This document shows positions 44,070-52,682 of a stretch of DNA of 64,000 nt, in pieces. How positions within the stretch are numbered: the first letter of the stretch is position 1; every line of letters begins with the position of its first letter. The notes beneath the pieces were generated by a model that was not told where the DNA came from, made no database searches, and saw only the letters and a program-made list of their open reading frames with translations. Origin of the DNA: Bacteroidales bacterium (GTDB lineage Bacteria > Bacteroidota > Bacteroidia > Bacteroidales > UBA6680); NCBI GenBank assembly GCA_025210735.1, contig JAOARD010000071.1:1-64000 (forward strand), read 5' to 3'. A program made the position numbers and the translations under genes.

Positions 44070-45000
44070 TAAGGTATTGGTTAAGGTTATTAATTGATTT
44101 TATATAGAACCTGATTCCCATAATTATTGTAAGGGGCAGGAGTGGAGCTATTAGTGCTCCTATAGCGCCTATTGCTACCAGTGTTTGTGCAGCCTGCGAT
44201 TTTATGTTTGGTTTGTAGAGAGCATACTTTACAGTAATAGCATATATGTGTAGTGTGAGTAGTACAAAAAATTCTGTAGCAGCTATGTACCACAATGTAT
44301 GGTTAAATATTGTAAACAGTATAACCAAAGGCATCATTACTATCGTGTATATCTGAATGTGTCTTTTTATCTTAAGGACCATTAGTTTTTTTGCACTAAG
44401 TTCATACGATGTAAGTATCTGTAGTGGTTCGCACTGTTCATAAAAGCTCAGAATTATTATGCCAATAATAAACATAACTACAGGTACAGTAGCAGTATAA
44501 AACGATGCTGCAATTCCGGCTGTCCATATAGTTGTTAGTATAATCAGATATCGTCTCACACCTGCTTTAAACTCTATGCTGTCGTTTGGTATAAGTCTCT
44601 GTAGCCAACTGTTGTAACTTCGGCTTTGTGGTTTACTATCTATATTTATTGTAAGAGCTATTGATATAAATATAATTAATGATTTGAATTGACTGTTTGT
44701 TAATAGCGCTGCTATTACAGGTGCAGAGAGTATTATATACTCTGCCAGTATTAGTGTTTTGTAGTTTGTAAAGTGACTTTTTAAGAATAGTTTGTCTTTA
44801 CGTTTTATGTGTATAATCAGGATAAGGAGATTAAAACCTAAGCTGATGTATAGTGCATTTGTGTAATCGGCAGATTTAATAAACAGTGCTGATATCAGAA
44901 ATGTGATTATTGCAATAAGGAGTATAAAGCGTAGCAGGCCAATATCTTTTAACGATCTGTATAGCTGTTTTAAACGTATTACAATTAGAGATTGTACCAT
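44053..45000 (-). CDS. ABC-type exporter membrane subunit
   Basis: This 315-aa protein has about eight hydrophobic membrane segments (e.g. LLRFILLIAIITFLISALFI and VPVVMFIIGIIILSF) and no enzymatic motif. It is translationally coupled (17-nt overlap) to the ATPase gene that follows, which identifies it as the transmembrane subunit. The substrate is unknown. A consensus -7 box lies 22-29 nt upstream of the start. Confidence 0.85.
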   Translation of the reverse strand: MVQSLIVIRLKQLYRSLKDIGLLRFILLIAIITFLISALFIKSADYTNALYISLGFNLLILIIHIKRKDKLFLKSHFTNYKTLILAEYIILSAPVIAALLTNSQFKSLIIFISIALTINIDSKPQSRSYNSWLQRLIPNDSIEFKAGVRRYLIILTTIWTAGIAASFYTATVPVVMFIIGIIILSFYEQCEPLQILTSYELSAKKLMVLKIKRHIQIYTIVMMPLVILFTIFNHTLWYIAATEFFVLLTLHIYAITVKYALYKPNIKSQAAQTLVAIGAIGALIAPLLPLTIIMGIRFYIKSINNLNQYLNDYNR

Positions 45001-45022
45001 CTTTATTATTGATTATATGGTA

Positions 45023-45030
45023 CAAATATA
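45023..45030 (-). promoter_or_regulatory. Bacteroidota -7 box for the ABC operon
   Basis: The - strand reads TATATTTG, a full match to TAnnTTTG, ending 22 nt before the ATG at 45000. Confidence 0.65.
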
Positions 45031-45149
45031 ACCTATTGATATTTCTGTTGGTTGTTAAATTACGTTAATGCCGTTTTATGTCTCTGCGAATTGTGATATT
45101 ATATAATAATTGCGTGTGATGTATTGTTTCAGGGAGAGAGATAATCAGA

Positions 45150-45190
45150 AACCAAATGTAATCTGTTTTGTGAATAGATTACATTTGGTT
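45150..45190 (-). terminator. Terminator after the membrane-protein triplet
   Basis: A perfect 15-bp stem (AACCAAATGTAATCT and its complement) with an 11-nt loop lies about 14 nt after the stop at 45204. Confidence 0.82.
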
Positions 45191-45203
45191 GTTTAGGTTA
45201 AGT

Positions 45204-45737
45204 TTAACCCATATATATAAATAATGCAGCAAAGGGAATAAATGCTGCAATTAGCAATAGTATGTTCTTAGTTTTAGATGGTACATTTTCTTTTGAGTAG
45301 TTAGGATTCTCTGTTGCTATTTTTTCATTTATATAGTGTGTCATTGCATCATCTGAGGATCCTGTACCACCTTTTTTGTTTGGAGCAAATGATACAAGTT
45401 TATGTTTACCTGATTTGTTGTCGTAATATTTTATGGTTACAAACCATGGCGATAAGAAGTGAAACTTTGTTGTCCACTCTATATCTTTATACGATACTAA
45501 TATCTTTTTTGAGGTTTCTGATATCACTAAACCATCCTCTGTTGCAGTTATGTTTTTTAATATTAATGGTAACCTATGCATTAATAGCATTGACCATAAT
45601 CCTGCAATAATATATGTTGTAGCAAAACTTGGATCATCAGGAGTATTAAGTTTTAAAATACCTGCTATTATAATAACTAACGATCCAATTGGAAATACAT
45701 ATTTGAATATTGGAGTTAAAGGCGAACTTTTATACAT
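45204..45737 (-). CDS. Small membrane protein of a tandem triplet, third gene
   Basis: This 177-aa protein begins MYKSSPLTP like its two upstream neighbours. It has two hydrophobic segments near the N-terminus, a central cytosolic-looking beta domain reminiscent of bacterial PH domains (KKILVSYKDIEWTTKFHFLSPWFVTIKYYD) and a single C-terminal membrane segment (ILLLIAAFIPFAALFIYMG). The three genes are paralogues on one strand with 41-66 nt gaps, and a terminator follows this one. Function is unknown; the PH-like assignment is tentative. Confidence 0.8.
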   Translation of the reverse strand: MYKSSPLTPIFKYVFPIGSLVIIIAGILKLNTPDDPSFATTYIIAGLWSMLLMHRLPLILKNITATEDGLVISETSKKILVSYKDIEWTTKFHFLSPWFVTIKYYDNKSGKHKLVSFAPNKKGGTGSSDDAMTHYINEKIATENPNYSKENVPSKTKNILLLIAAFIPFAALFIYMG

Positions 45738-45803
45738 ATTTTTTCTTGTTTGATTATTATTCTGTATTTAGAAGCTATGAGACTAACTTGTGTTTACTCA
45801 GGT

Positions 45804-46337
45804 TTATAGTAATACTAAAAGAGCCATTGATGGTATAAACAGTGCAACAAGCAGTAAAATGTTCTTTATCTTAGATGGACTGTTCTCTTTTGAGTAGTTT
45901 AGATTCTCTGCTATTATTTTCTCATTTATGTAACGGGTCATTGCATCGTCAGAGAATGGTATGGTATCCTTTTTACATGGTACAAACGATATAATTTTGT
46001 GTTTACCGGACTCTTTGTTGTAATATTTTAACGATGTAAACCATGGCGATGTATAGTGAAATCTTGTTGTCCACTCTATATCTTTGTATGGAACCAATAT
46101 CTTTTTTGAGATCTCTAGGCCATCCTCTTTTGCTGTTATGTTTCTTAATCTGAATGGTAACTGACTAACCAACAGAATACCCCATGCCACTCCTCCTAAG
46201 AATATTCTGGAGAATAGAACGGGCTTATCGGTGCTGTTATTTGAAAGCATAACTATTGCAACAGTTGTAAAAATGACTGTTATTAGTACCGGAAATACAT
46301 ATCTGAGAAATGGCGTGAGTGGTGAACTTTTATACAT
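45804..46337 (-). CDS. Small membrane protein of a tandem triplet, middle gene
   Basis: This 177-aa protein shares MYKSSPLTP and the central domain (KKILVPYKDIEWTTRFHYTSPWF) with its downstream neighbour, clearly the closest pair in the triplet. N-terminal double membrane segment and C-terminal tail anchor (ILLLVALFIPSMALLVLL) are conserved. The AMTRYINEKIIAEN motif before the tail is shared with the third gene. Function unknown. Confidence 0.8.
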   Translation of the reverse strand: MYKSSPLTPFLRYVFPVLITVIFTTVAIVMLSNNSTDKPVLFSRIFLGGVAWGILLVSQLPFRLRNITAKEDGLEISKKILVPYKDIEWTTRFHYTSPWFTSLKYYNKESGKHKIISFVPCKKDTIPFSDDAMTRYINEKIIAENLNYSKENSPSKIKNILLLVALFIPSMALLVLL

Positions 46338-46378
46338 GTTTTTCTTGTTTGATTATTAAAGTTGATTAATTATTCAGA

Positions 46379-46930
46379 CTACCACATTGAATAAATTATA
46401 AAGCTCGTCATCATAATAGCAATTGATATAAAGGAAGGAATCAGTGAAACACGAACACTTTTAGGTTGTTTCTTTTTAGAGAATTTAGGATTCTCTTCTA
46501 CAAATTTATCCTCTATATGCCTTCTCATAATATCTAGTTCTCCTTTAACTCTGTATTTATGATTTGGAATATATGAAACCAACTTGTGTTTGCGTAGTTT
46601 TTTATCGTAATACTTAAGAGTAATAGCCCACGGAGTAAATGGATCTGAAATCAATATGTACTCAATGTCTTTATATAGAATTGTCTCTTTTTTACCTGAA
46701 CTTTTAATCTCTATACCATTTTCTTCGGTTACAATATCCTTTAATCTTTGGGATTTAATAATTGAAACTATCATTGGCATTAGAAAAAGAGAAAAAATAA
46801 CCATAATATGCTTTTGAGTCATGATATTGTTTGTGTTAATTGCCATGTAAATAGCTGCAGATGCTACAATAACAATTAATACAGGTATAACTTTTTTTAA
46901 AAGAGATGTAAAGGGCGAACTTTTATACAT
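46379..46930 (-). CDS. Small membrane protein of a tandem triplet, first gene
   Basis: This 183-aa protein is the most divergent member but keeps MYKSSPFTS, the central YKDIEYILISDPFTPWAITLKYYD strand pattern and a C-terminal membrane segment. It is first in the transcription order. Its upstream region (46931-47116) separates it from a divergent gene. Three successive paralogues suggest hetero-oligomeric assembly or diversification; this is inference. Confidence 0.78.
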   Translation of the reverse strand: MYKSSPFTSLLKKVIPVLIVIVASAAIYMAINTNNIMTQKHIMVIFSLFLMPMIVSIIKSQRLKDIVTEENGIEIKSSGKKETILYKDIEYILISDPFTPWAITLKYYDKKLRKHKLVSYIPNHKYRVKGELDIMRRHIEDKFVEENPKFSKKKQPKSVRVSLIPSFISIAIMMTSFIIYSMW

Positions 46931-47084
46931 GATTTTATTATTTAATGAATTATTTTCTGGTTACGTATTTACGGGGTATTTAATATTCTGTTCCGGAAGG
47001 TAAAAATATATAATTTTATTGTAGTTGTATAGTGTTATGTATACAAATTAATATAAATATTGTGGGCTATTTGTAGTTAAAAGC

Positions 47085-47092
47085 TACTTTTG
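47085..47092 (+). promoter_or_regulatory. Bacteroidota -7 box for the Cys-rich protein gene
   Basis: TACTTTTG matches TAnnTTTG and ends 24 nt before the ATG at 47117. Confidence 0.6.
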
Positions 47093-47116
47093 TAGGTGAG
47101 GTAAAAATAAATTGAT

Positions 47117-47389
47117 ATGGCTAGAACAGAGACTGAGAATTATAAATTTACTCAACATCGTGAATGTGAGTTTTTTCCTTGTCATAAGGTGAAGAATGAG
47201 GATGAGTTTAACTGTCTGTTTTGTTTCTGTCCGCTCTATATGCTAAAGCAGGAGTGTGGCGGTAACTATAAATATACAAACGGCGTTAAGGATTGCAGCG
47301 ATTGTCTTAAACCGCATACAAAAGGTGCCTACGAGCATGTTATGAGTAAGATGGGGTTGGTTATTAAGATTGGTAGCGAAAAGGAGTAG
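47117..47389 (+). CDS. Cysteine-rich small domain protein
   Basis: This 90-aa protein has nine cysteines spaced as in the 'cysteine-rich small domain' family (PF04071-like): CEFFPCHK, CLFCFCPLY, ECGG and DCSDCLKPH. These probably bind a metal such as zinc or an iron-sulfur cluster. Family members often sit near cobalamin or metal genes, but no such neighbour is seen here. It has its own promoter and a terminator that runs into the 3' end of the convergent DinB gene. Confidence 0.85.
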   Translation: MARTETENYKFTQHRECEFFPCHKVKNEDEFNCLFCFCPLYMLKQECGGNYKYTNGVKDCSDCLKPHTKGAYEHVMSKMGLVIKIGSEKE

Positions 47390-47410
47390 GTATTTATTAA
47401 TAGATATTGC

Positions 47411-47445
47411 AACAAAGGGGTATTCATAAATCCCTTTGTTTTTTT
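47411..47445 (+). terminator. Terminator overlapping the end of the convergent DinB gene
   Basis: A 9-bp stem (AACAAAGGG / CCCTTTGTT) with a 12-nt loop is followed by five T. The right arm encodes the last residues of the DinB-like protein on the other strand. Confidence 0.85.
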
Positions 47446-48122
47446 ATAAGTCTGTTTTTGATTCTTTTTGATTGGTTTATATGTACCATATTGTGTCTTG
47501 TTGCAGGCATTAATAGAATACCGGCAATGTTTTTCTTTGCCCAGAAATCAATAAGCCAATTAGCACCATCAACGTCAAGTACAGCACCCTGATCTATAAT
47601 GGCTTTTAGTCCGGATGGTTTTATCTTTTGTTTTAAGCTGGTATAGGTTAGTGATTTAATAATCTGTTGTGATTTTTTTCCTACCTCAGTTCTGTATTTA
47701 ATGAGTTCACTCATATCTACATTACTGCTGAACTCTATAACCTCCTTATTGGTCATTGCATTTCCGGTATCCTGAATGGTGATATTTAGTCTCTCCTGCC
47801 AATTATCTGTTTTAAAAACCTGCTGATCTTCTGCAACCAACAGGTTCATTGTAATATCTTCTATTCTTGTAGTGTGCCACATGTTTCTGGCAATTGTTCC
47901 GTGATCATAATTTACAAAACCTCTGAATATCTCTTCCGTTATGTTGTTCCATAGTTCATCCTCAATAGTAACCTGTTTATTATTGCTCACCGCGGACGTG
48001 TGTACCATAGAGTGTTGATTAAGGCACATATCAATAGTTGTATTAAACATATCTTCTTTTCCGATATATGTCCTTAATAGTTTCTGGTTGTTATTCCATT
48101 CAGTGGTTTTAGAACTTTTCAT
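47424..48122 (-). CDS. DinB-superfamily protein
   Basis: This 232-aa helical protein shows the DinB/YfiT metal pattern: an early His region (LNQHSMVH), His in NMWHTTRIED and the closing RHNMVHINQ motif. DinB-fold enzymes transfer low-molecular-weight thiols or act on small electrophiles. It is the last gene of a three-gene operon behind the acetyltransferase (6-nt gap), next to a VOC protein. All three families are used in detoxification of antibiotics or electrophiles, which suggests a resistance role. Confidence 0.75.
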   Translation of the reverse strand: MKSSKTTEWNNNQKLLRTYIGKEDMFNTTIDMCLNQHSMVHTSAVSNNKQVTIEDELWNNITEEIFRGFVNYDHGTIARNMWHTTRIEDITMNLLVAEDQQVFKTDNWQERLNITIQDTGNAMTNKEVIEFSSNVDMSELIKYRTEVGKKSQQIIKSLTYTSLKQKIKPSGLKAIIDQGAVLDVDGANWLIDFWAKKNIAGILLMPATRHNMVHINQSKRIKNRLIKKQRDL

Positions 48123-48128
48123 AAACCC

Positions 48129-48755
48129 TTAAGATATATTCATTAATCGCTGAAGCTCATCAATAAATAGTCCGAGATGATAACCATCAATTAATGCATG
48201 GTGTACATGAACAGAGATTGGCATGACTCTTTTCTCATCTGTCTGTGTCATTTTACCAAACGATATTTTGGGGCAACTATCATTAAAAGCAAAGCTTCTG
48301 GCGTGCGATAATGACGAAAACTTAATCCATGGTACTGATGAAAAGTGTATTACATTATCGCCTGATATTGTAGGGTTAAGTCCACTGCTGTTTCTAATAC
48401 GTTCTATCTCCGATTTAGCATTTTTATCAAACCTGTTAAACTCAGAGTGGTATGGTATGTATGAGAAGTCGAATGTGTTATCGTCTCTGTTTATTGTTGC
48501 AGAGGCATCTATCTGGTCATAGATATATACCTTATTATCTGATATACGGTATCTGAATTCATCAACACTGTTTGCTGCGGCTAATGAGCAGTGCAGATAA
48601 TATATAAAGAACGACAGGTTGTTCTGTTTACAATGGTTGTATGCAGCAGTGCAATCAATTTCAACAGTTATGCCGTAAAATGGCTCTTCGAACTGGTTAA
48701 AGAAGTTAAAGTGATCTTTTCTGTTCCATTTCTCTATATCAAGAAGCTTCTTCAT
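48129..48755 (-). CDS. Chloramphenicol-acetyltransferase-family (CatA-like) enzyme
   Basis: This 208-aa protein is the usual length for CAT trimer subunits (about 210-220). It carries the catalytic motif VHVHHALIDGYH, with His186 as general base and Asp190 in the HHxxxDG motif. Other conserved features include FFIYYLHCSLAAANSVDEFRYR and a Ser-rich SSVPWIKFSSLSHAR stretch (acceptor-proton region). CATs acetylate the 3-hydroxyl of chloramphenicol, but divergent members may use other acceptors. It lies between the VOC and DinB genes. Confidence 0.87.
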   Translation of the reverse strand: MKKLLDIEKWNRKDHFNFFNQFEEPFYGITVEIDCTAAYNHCKQNNLSFFIYYLHCSLAAANSVDEFRYRISDNKVYIYDQIDASATINRDDNTFDFSYIPYHSEFNRFDKNAKSEIERIRNSSGLNPTISGDNVIHFSSVPWIKFSSLSHARSFAFNDSCPKISFGKMTQTDEKRVMPISVHVHHALIDGYHLGLFIDELQRLMNIS

Positions 48756-48782
48756 CTGTTTATTTTTTTTGTTATGATATCT

Positions 48783-49205
48783 CTATTTACCTCTTTTTGC
48801 AAGTGGATGATCATCATTTAATTGTAACAGATCCCACAGATTACCATAAAGATCTTTGAATACTGCAACAGTACCATAGTCAGCCTCTTTTGGTTCACGA
48901 ACAAATTCAATACCTTTTGCAATCATGTCGTTATAATCTCTCCAAAAGTCATCTGAGTTAAGAAACAGGAATACTCTTCCGCCTGCCTGATTACCTATGA
49001 AATCTTCCTGTATTGGTTTAGATGCCCGTGCAAGTAGTATTGTTGTTCCGGTTGATCCGGGAGGTGATACTACAACCCATCGTTTATCCTGTTCGGGTTG
49101 GTATGTATCTTCAATTAGTTCAAAGTTCAGTTTCTTTGTATAGAAATCTATTGCTTCGTCGTAATCTTTTACAACTAATGCTATGTGTACTATTGATTGA
49201 TGCAT
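48783..49205 (-). CDS. VOC-family (glyoxalase / bleomycin-resistance fold) protein
   Basis: This 140-aa protein is a single two-module VOC chain. The motifs are VHIALVVKDYDEAIDFYTKKL at the start and VAVFKDLYGNLWDLLQL at the end. It has candidate metal ligands His7 and a C-terminal acidic position (Glu seat of glyoxalases replaced by Asp). It is the first gene of the VOC-CAT-DinB operon and follows a consensus promoter. Likely binds or modifies a small toxic molecule. Confidence 0.87.
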   Translation of the reverse strand: MHQSIVHIALVVKDYDEAIDFYTKKLNFELIEDTYQPEQDKRWVVVSPPGSTGTTILLARASKPIQEDFIGNQAGGRVFLFLNSDDFWRDYNDMIAKGIEFVREPKEADYGTVAVFKDLYGNLWDLLQLNDDHPLAKRGK

Positions 49206-49244
49206 ATGATATTATGTATTTATTATCTGTCTGTTTTGATAACT

Positions 49245-49275
49245 CAAAGTTACAATTATATGTGGCTTATTGCAA
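49245..49275 (-). promoter_or_regulatory. Promoter of the VOC-CAT-DinB operon
   Basis: On the - strand the -7 box TAACTTTG (49245-49252) is preceded, 20 nt upstream, by a TTG at the -33 position (49271-49275 region). The start codon is about 40 nt downstream. Confidence 0.65.
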
Positions 49276-49485
49276 TAACGTTGGGTTGGCATAAGTATAT
49301 CACATCGCTTCCATTTAAATGTATTATTCTATTAAGATGTGCTTTACATGCTTTTTATACATTAGGTGTAATGTGTGAAATACTTAACTGTTTCTGGTAA
49401 TGAATATGATACATTTTTATTTACATTTATAGACTTATTGAAATATGTAGATAAGGTATATGTTTTTGTAATATTTGATATAGTT

Positions 49486-50508
49486 ATGGAGCAGATAAAT
49501 CTGAGTAGCGATACAGTTACAAAACCAACAAAAGAGATGTTGGAATTTATGATGAGTGCCGAGGTTGGCGATGATGTTATGCGTGCAGACCCTACAGTAA
49601 TAGCTTTGGAGGAGAAGGTTGCCGGAATGTTTGAACGTGATGCAGCGCTATTTTTTCCTACAGGAACAATGGCAAATCAGTCGGCAATAAAAATCCATAC
49701 ACAACCAGGCGATCAGTTTATCTGTCATGAGTGGGCACACGTGTTTAACTTTGAAGGTGGAGCCGCTGCTTGGTTATCCTCAATAAGTAGCAGATTGGTT
49801 AAGGGTGATAGAGGTATGTACACAGCAGATCAGCTAAAGGATGCTTTGAACGATCCGGATGATGTACACCTGCCACTTAGCAGACTTGTTGCAGTTGAGA
49901 ACACAACAAATAAAGGTGGTGGTGCCTGTTGGGATATTGAGGAGCTTCGCAGAATACGTACATTCTGTTCGCAACATGATCTTAAGTTGCATCTTGATGG
50001 AGCAAGACTGTTTAATGCACTTGTAAGGAGAGGGGAGAAGCCAAAAATGTATGGTGAGATATTTGATACAATATCTATATGTCTCTCTAAAGGTCTTGGT
50101 GCACCTGTAGGATCGGTTTTGATTGGCTCAAATGATGTGATAAACAGAGCCAGACGTATAAGAAAAGCTCTTGGTGGTGGTATGCGTCAGGCTGGTTATC
50201 TTGCGGCAGCAGGAATATATGCTCTTGATAATAATGTTGAGCGACTAAAGACAGATCATGAACATGCACAACAGCTTGTCTGGGCTTTAGATAGATGTAA
50301 TATGGTTGAGAGGGTTGAACCTGTTGAGACTAATATTGTGATATTCTATATTGATAAACAATATTCAGAAGCTGATTTTGTAAAGAGATTGGATGATGAG
50401 AATATTATTATAAGCAATATGGGCAATGGTAAGTTGAGAATGGTTACACATCTTGATATTACACCGGATATGATAGAGAGGGTAACGGATGTTCTGAAAA
50501 ATATGTAA
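49486..50508 (+). CDS. ltaE: Low-specificity L-threonine aldolase
   Basis: The ATG at 49486 gives a 340-aa fold-type I PLP enzyme starting MEQINLSSDTVTKPT; an upstream GTG in frame is rejected because it adds a hydrophobic tail with no counterpart in the family. Typical motifs are DTVTKPTKEM, GDDVMRADPTV, FFPTGTMANQ, HLDGARLFNAL and the PLP lysine in CLSKGLGAPVGS. The enzyme cleaves threonine or allo-threonine to glycine and acetaldehyde. Monocistronic, with a convergent terminator behind it. Confidence 0.93.
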   Translation: MEQINLSSDTVTKPTKEMLEFMMSAEVGDDVMRADPTVIALEEKVAGMFERDAALFFPTGTMANQSAIKIHTQPGDQFICHEWAHVFNFEGGAAAWLSSISSRLVKGDRGMYTADQLKDALNDPDDVHLPLSRLVAVENTTNKGGGACWDIEELRRIRTFCSQHDLKLHLDGARLFNALVRRGEKPKMYGEIFDTISICLSKGLGAPVGSVLIGSNDVINRARRIRKALGGGMRQAGYLAAAGIYALDNNVERLKTDHEHAQQLVWALDRCNMVERVEPVETNIVIFYIDKQYSEADFVKRLDDENIIISNMGNGKLRMVTHLDITPDMIERVTDVLKNM

Positions 50509-50528
50509 TACAATAATAACTGATAATA

Positions 50529-50566
50529 AACATGGCGCTTACAGTATTGTATGTAAGCGCCATGTT
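50529..50566. terminator. Bidirectional terminator after threonine aldolase
   Basis: A perfect 15-bp stem (AACATGGCGCTTACA and its complement) with an 8-nt loop lies between convergent genes. Confidence 0.88.
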
Positions 50567-50587
50567 GTTATATTAAGTATTATAAAC

Positions 50588-51250
50588 TTATAGCTCTAAT
50601 CTGTATTTTACATCAGTTATTGTCTGATAATTTTCTGGTATCTCGCTGTTCAGCGATAGTATATCAAACCTATTGTGTTTAAAGAATCGTTTGTATATAG
50701 CATTACGTACCTCTTGTAACTGGTTATCAGACAGGTTTTGATCTATATAGATAACGTGATATGGTTTCTCATTATCAATAGTATCTATATATAAACCTAC
50801 ATGCATAGGTTCTTTTATTGTATTGTTGGCAATTAATCTCTTATATACCTTTTTGAACTCGCTTTTATTAGATTTATTAGGATGAATAAAAGCAGAGGCA
50901 GGTTTCTCCATATTTATAATACCTGTATTTACAGCCTCTTCAGTTATGTTAGCCATTACATCATCGGTAAGATCAATGCCTCCGCGCATGTTTGATATAA
51001 TGGTTTTTATCATAATTGGAGGCCCCATTGGCAAACCCCATATGCCAAGCATAAAGTTGGCAATATTGTAGCGCATTGCATTAACCGACAGTGGATATCC
51101 GCTCTCAATAAAGTATAGTTTAGATATTCTGCGAACAGGCATAAATATAGGTACAGATATTATATATGAGTAGGCTATGAACTTAGCTCCGTTATTTACC
51201 TTGTTTTGTATCTGATCAAGAGTTAAATCTCTGTTTAGTGATAACTTCAT
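50588..51250 (-). CDS. Hypothetical 220-aa protein with hydrophobic segments, transporter neighbour
   Basis: The family is not recognised. The N-terminal third contains a hydrophobic segment (FIAYSYIISVPIFMPV) and another around ANFMLGIWGLPMGPPIMI, so it is probably membrane-associated. The C-terminal part (MHVGLYIDTIDNEKPYHVIYID) looks like an alpha/beta domain. It is encoded 2 nt after the stop of the MFS/POT-like transporter, so the two are co-transcribed and probably co-functional. It may be an accessory or modifying protein. Confidence 0.7.
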   Translation of the reverse strand: MKLSLNRDLTLDQIQNKVNNGAKFIAYSYIISVPIFMPVRRISKLYFIESGYPLSVNAMRYNIANFMLGIWGLPMGPPIMIKTIISNMRGGIDLTDDVMANITEEAVNTGIINMEKPASAFIHPNKSNKSEFKKVYKRLIANNTIKEPMHVGLYIDTIDNEKPYHVIYIDQNLSDNQLQEVRNAIYKRFFKHNRFDILSLNSEIPENYQTITDVKYRLEL

Positions 51251-51252
51251 GT

Positions 51253-52476
51253 TTATATGTTATGTTTCAGGATGTTGTTGTTTATGATGTTTAAAATAAA
51301 GTATATAGCAGCAAACAGCAAAAACGATGATGTAATAATTATAAGGAATGTCATATGCCCTAAGTCCCAATATAGATGGAGGAAAGCGCCAATAAGTACA
51401 TTCGAGATAGCCATTAATGTATAAAAGATACCAAAGAATAGTCCGCGAAACTTAATTGGTGAGCAGTTATGTATAATAGAATCAAACGAAGGATATATGA
51501 GAATATCGCATAATCCTATTAATATCATAGGTATAGCAATAAATGTCAGGTTTGCTTTGTTATCAAAAACTACAGTACCAGTTGTTGCAATAATATATCC
51601 TAAACCAATTGTAACTAATCCTATAGATATTAGTGCAAACGGTTTTAAGCTCTTTCTTAAACTGTAGATAATTAGTATTAAAACCCCACCTCCTATAATT
51701 GTTGCTACAGGTCTTATATTCGATAGTATTTCATAAATAGAACTTCCTCCGCTAACAATATCTTGTTTAAGCATATTGAATGATATACCAGGCATAGTAC
51801 TTATTGAGAAGAGCGGAAATGCCAACAACAGCGTAGGAAGAAGCATAAGCAGATTACTACCCTTATTAAGAGCCGGAGGCATAGTCTTGTTTCTTTTTAA
51901 AGAGTCAAAGGTATGCGTAAATGTTTTTGATGTTACAAAGAAGAGTACCGTAGCAATAATACACATTACAGCACATGTAATAATTATTCCCTGGTTACCA
52001 ATATATTCGCTGAATATTATAGGCAATAATATGCCTATTAAAGAACCTATTGATGCTGATATACTATAGGTTATATAACTAATGTATTTTTTGTTGTAGT
52101 TGCCATCAAAATAGTTACCTACAATTACCATAAAATTAGGTTTGTATATAGCTTGCCCGAGACTTATAATGGCTAATATTATAATAAGTAGAATAATGTT
52201 ATCAATATGTGCTGATAAAAGCATACAACCTATGGTCATTGATATTAGCCCGATAATAATCATTGGTTTACGTTTTGTAATATCTCCTATAAGACCAGTG
52301 ATAATTAATGGTACATATGACATACCAAAGAAGATAGTGTATATTATTTCATTGGTTGCGTTATTCCCTATTAGATCCTTAACATATATATAAATTACAC
52401 TAAATAGAGTAAAGAATGCTGCGCGCTCAAATAAATTTATTGCTCCTATAGCGATAAGTCCGATGTATGAATTCAT
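51253..52476 (-). CDS. POT/MFS-type transporter
   Basis: The ATG at 52476 gives a 407-aa, 12-segment membrane protein. A TTG frame start at 52518 is rejected because it overlaps a consensus promoter box. The N-terminal segment reads GAINLFERAAFFTLFSVIYIY, recalling the ExxERFxYY motif of proton-dependent oligopeptide transporters. ITGLIGDITKRKPMIIIG is an MFS loop 2-3 signature, and LGQAIYKPNFMVIVG is a POT-like segment. Import of peptides or related compounds is likely; substrate unknown. Operon with the 220-aa protein. Confidence 0.8.
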   Translation of the reverse strand: MNSYIGLIAIGAINLFERAAFFTLFSVIYIYVKDLIGNNATNEIIYTIFFGMSYVPLIITGLIGDITKRKPMIIIGLISMTIGCMLLSAHIDNIILLIIILAIISLGQAIYKPNFMVIVGNYFDGNYNKKYISYITYSISASIGSLIGILLPIIFSEYIGNQGIIITCAVMCIIATVLFFVTSKTFTHTFDSLKRNKTMPPALNKGSNLLMLLPTLLLAFPLFSISTMPGISFNMLKQDIVSGGSSIYEILSNIRPVATIIGGGVLILIIYSLRKSLKPFALISIGLVTIGLGYIIATTGTVVFDNKANLTFIAIPMILIGLCDILIYPSFDSIIHNCSPIKFRGLFFGIFYTLMAISNVLIGAFLHLYWDLGHMTFLIIITSSFLLFAAIYFILNIINNNILKHNI

Positions 52477-52515
52477 AAGATTGAGTTTTTTAATGTTTAG
52501 TGAAATTAAGTGGTG

Positions 52516-52523
52516 CAAAACTA
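52516..52523 (-). promoter_or_regulatory. Bacteroidota -7 box for the transporter operon
   Basis: The - strand reads TAGTTTTG (TAnnTTTG) 40 nt before the ATG at 52476. Its position excludes translation from 52518. Confidence 0.6.
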
Positions 52524-52682
52524 ATATAAATTGCAGTATTTGCCACTCTGTATTATGTTATTTTGCAGATAAACTATAGCATGGTGAGGTTCGCTGTTTG
52601 TTAATTTGCATTAATAACACTGTTGAATTTTGGCTTTTTGAGGTTTGTATGGGTTACATTTACTATATCCGGGATGCTATTA

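Noticed and set aside
49375..49485. Longer start of threonine aldolase at 49375
   Set aside because: The codon is GTG and the extra 37 residues have no counterpart in the family; the ATG at 49486 gives the usual N-terminus.
52477..52518. Longer start of the POT/MFS-like transporter at 52518
   Set aside because: The codon is TTG and overlaps a consensus -7 box; the ATG at 52476 begins just before the first membrane segment.
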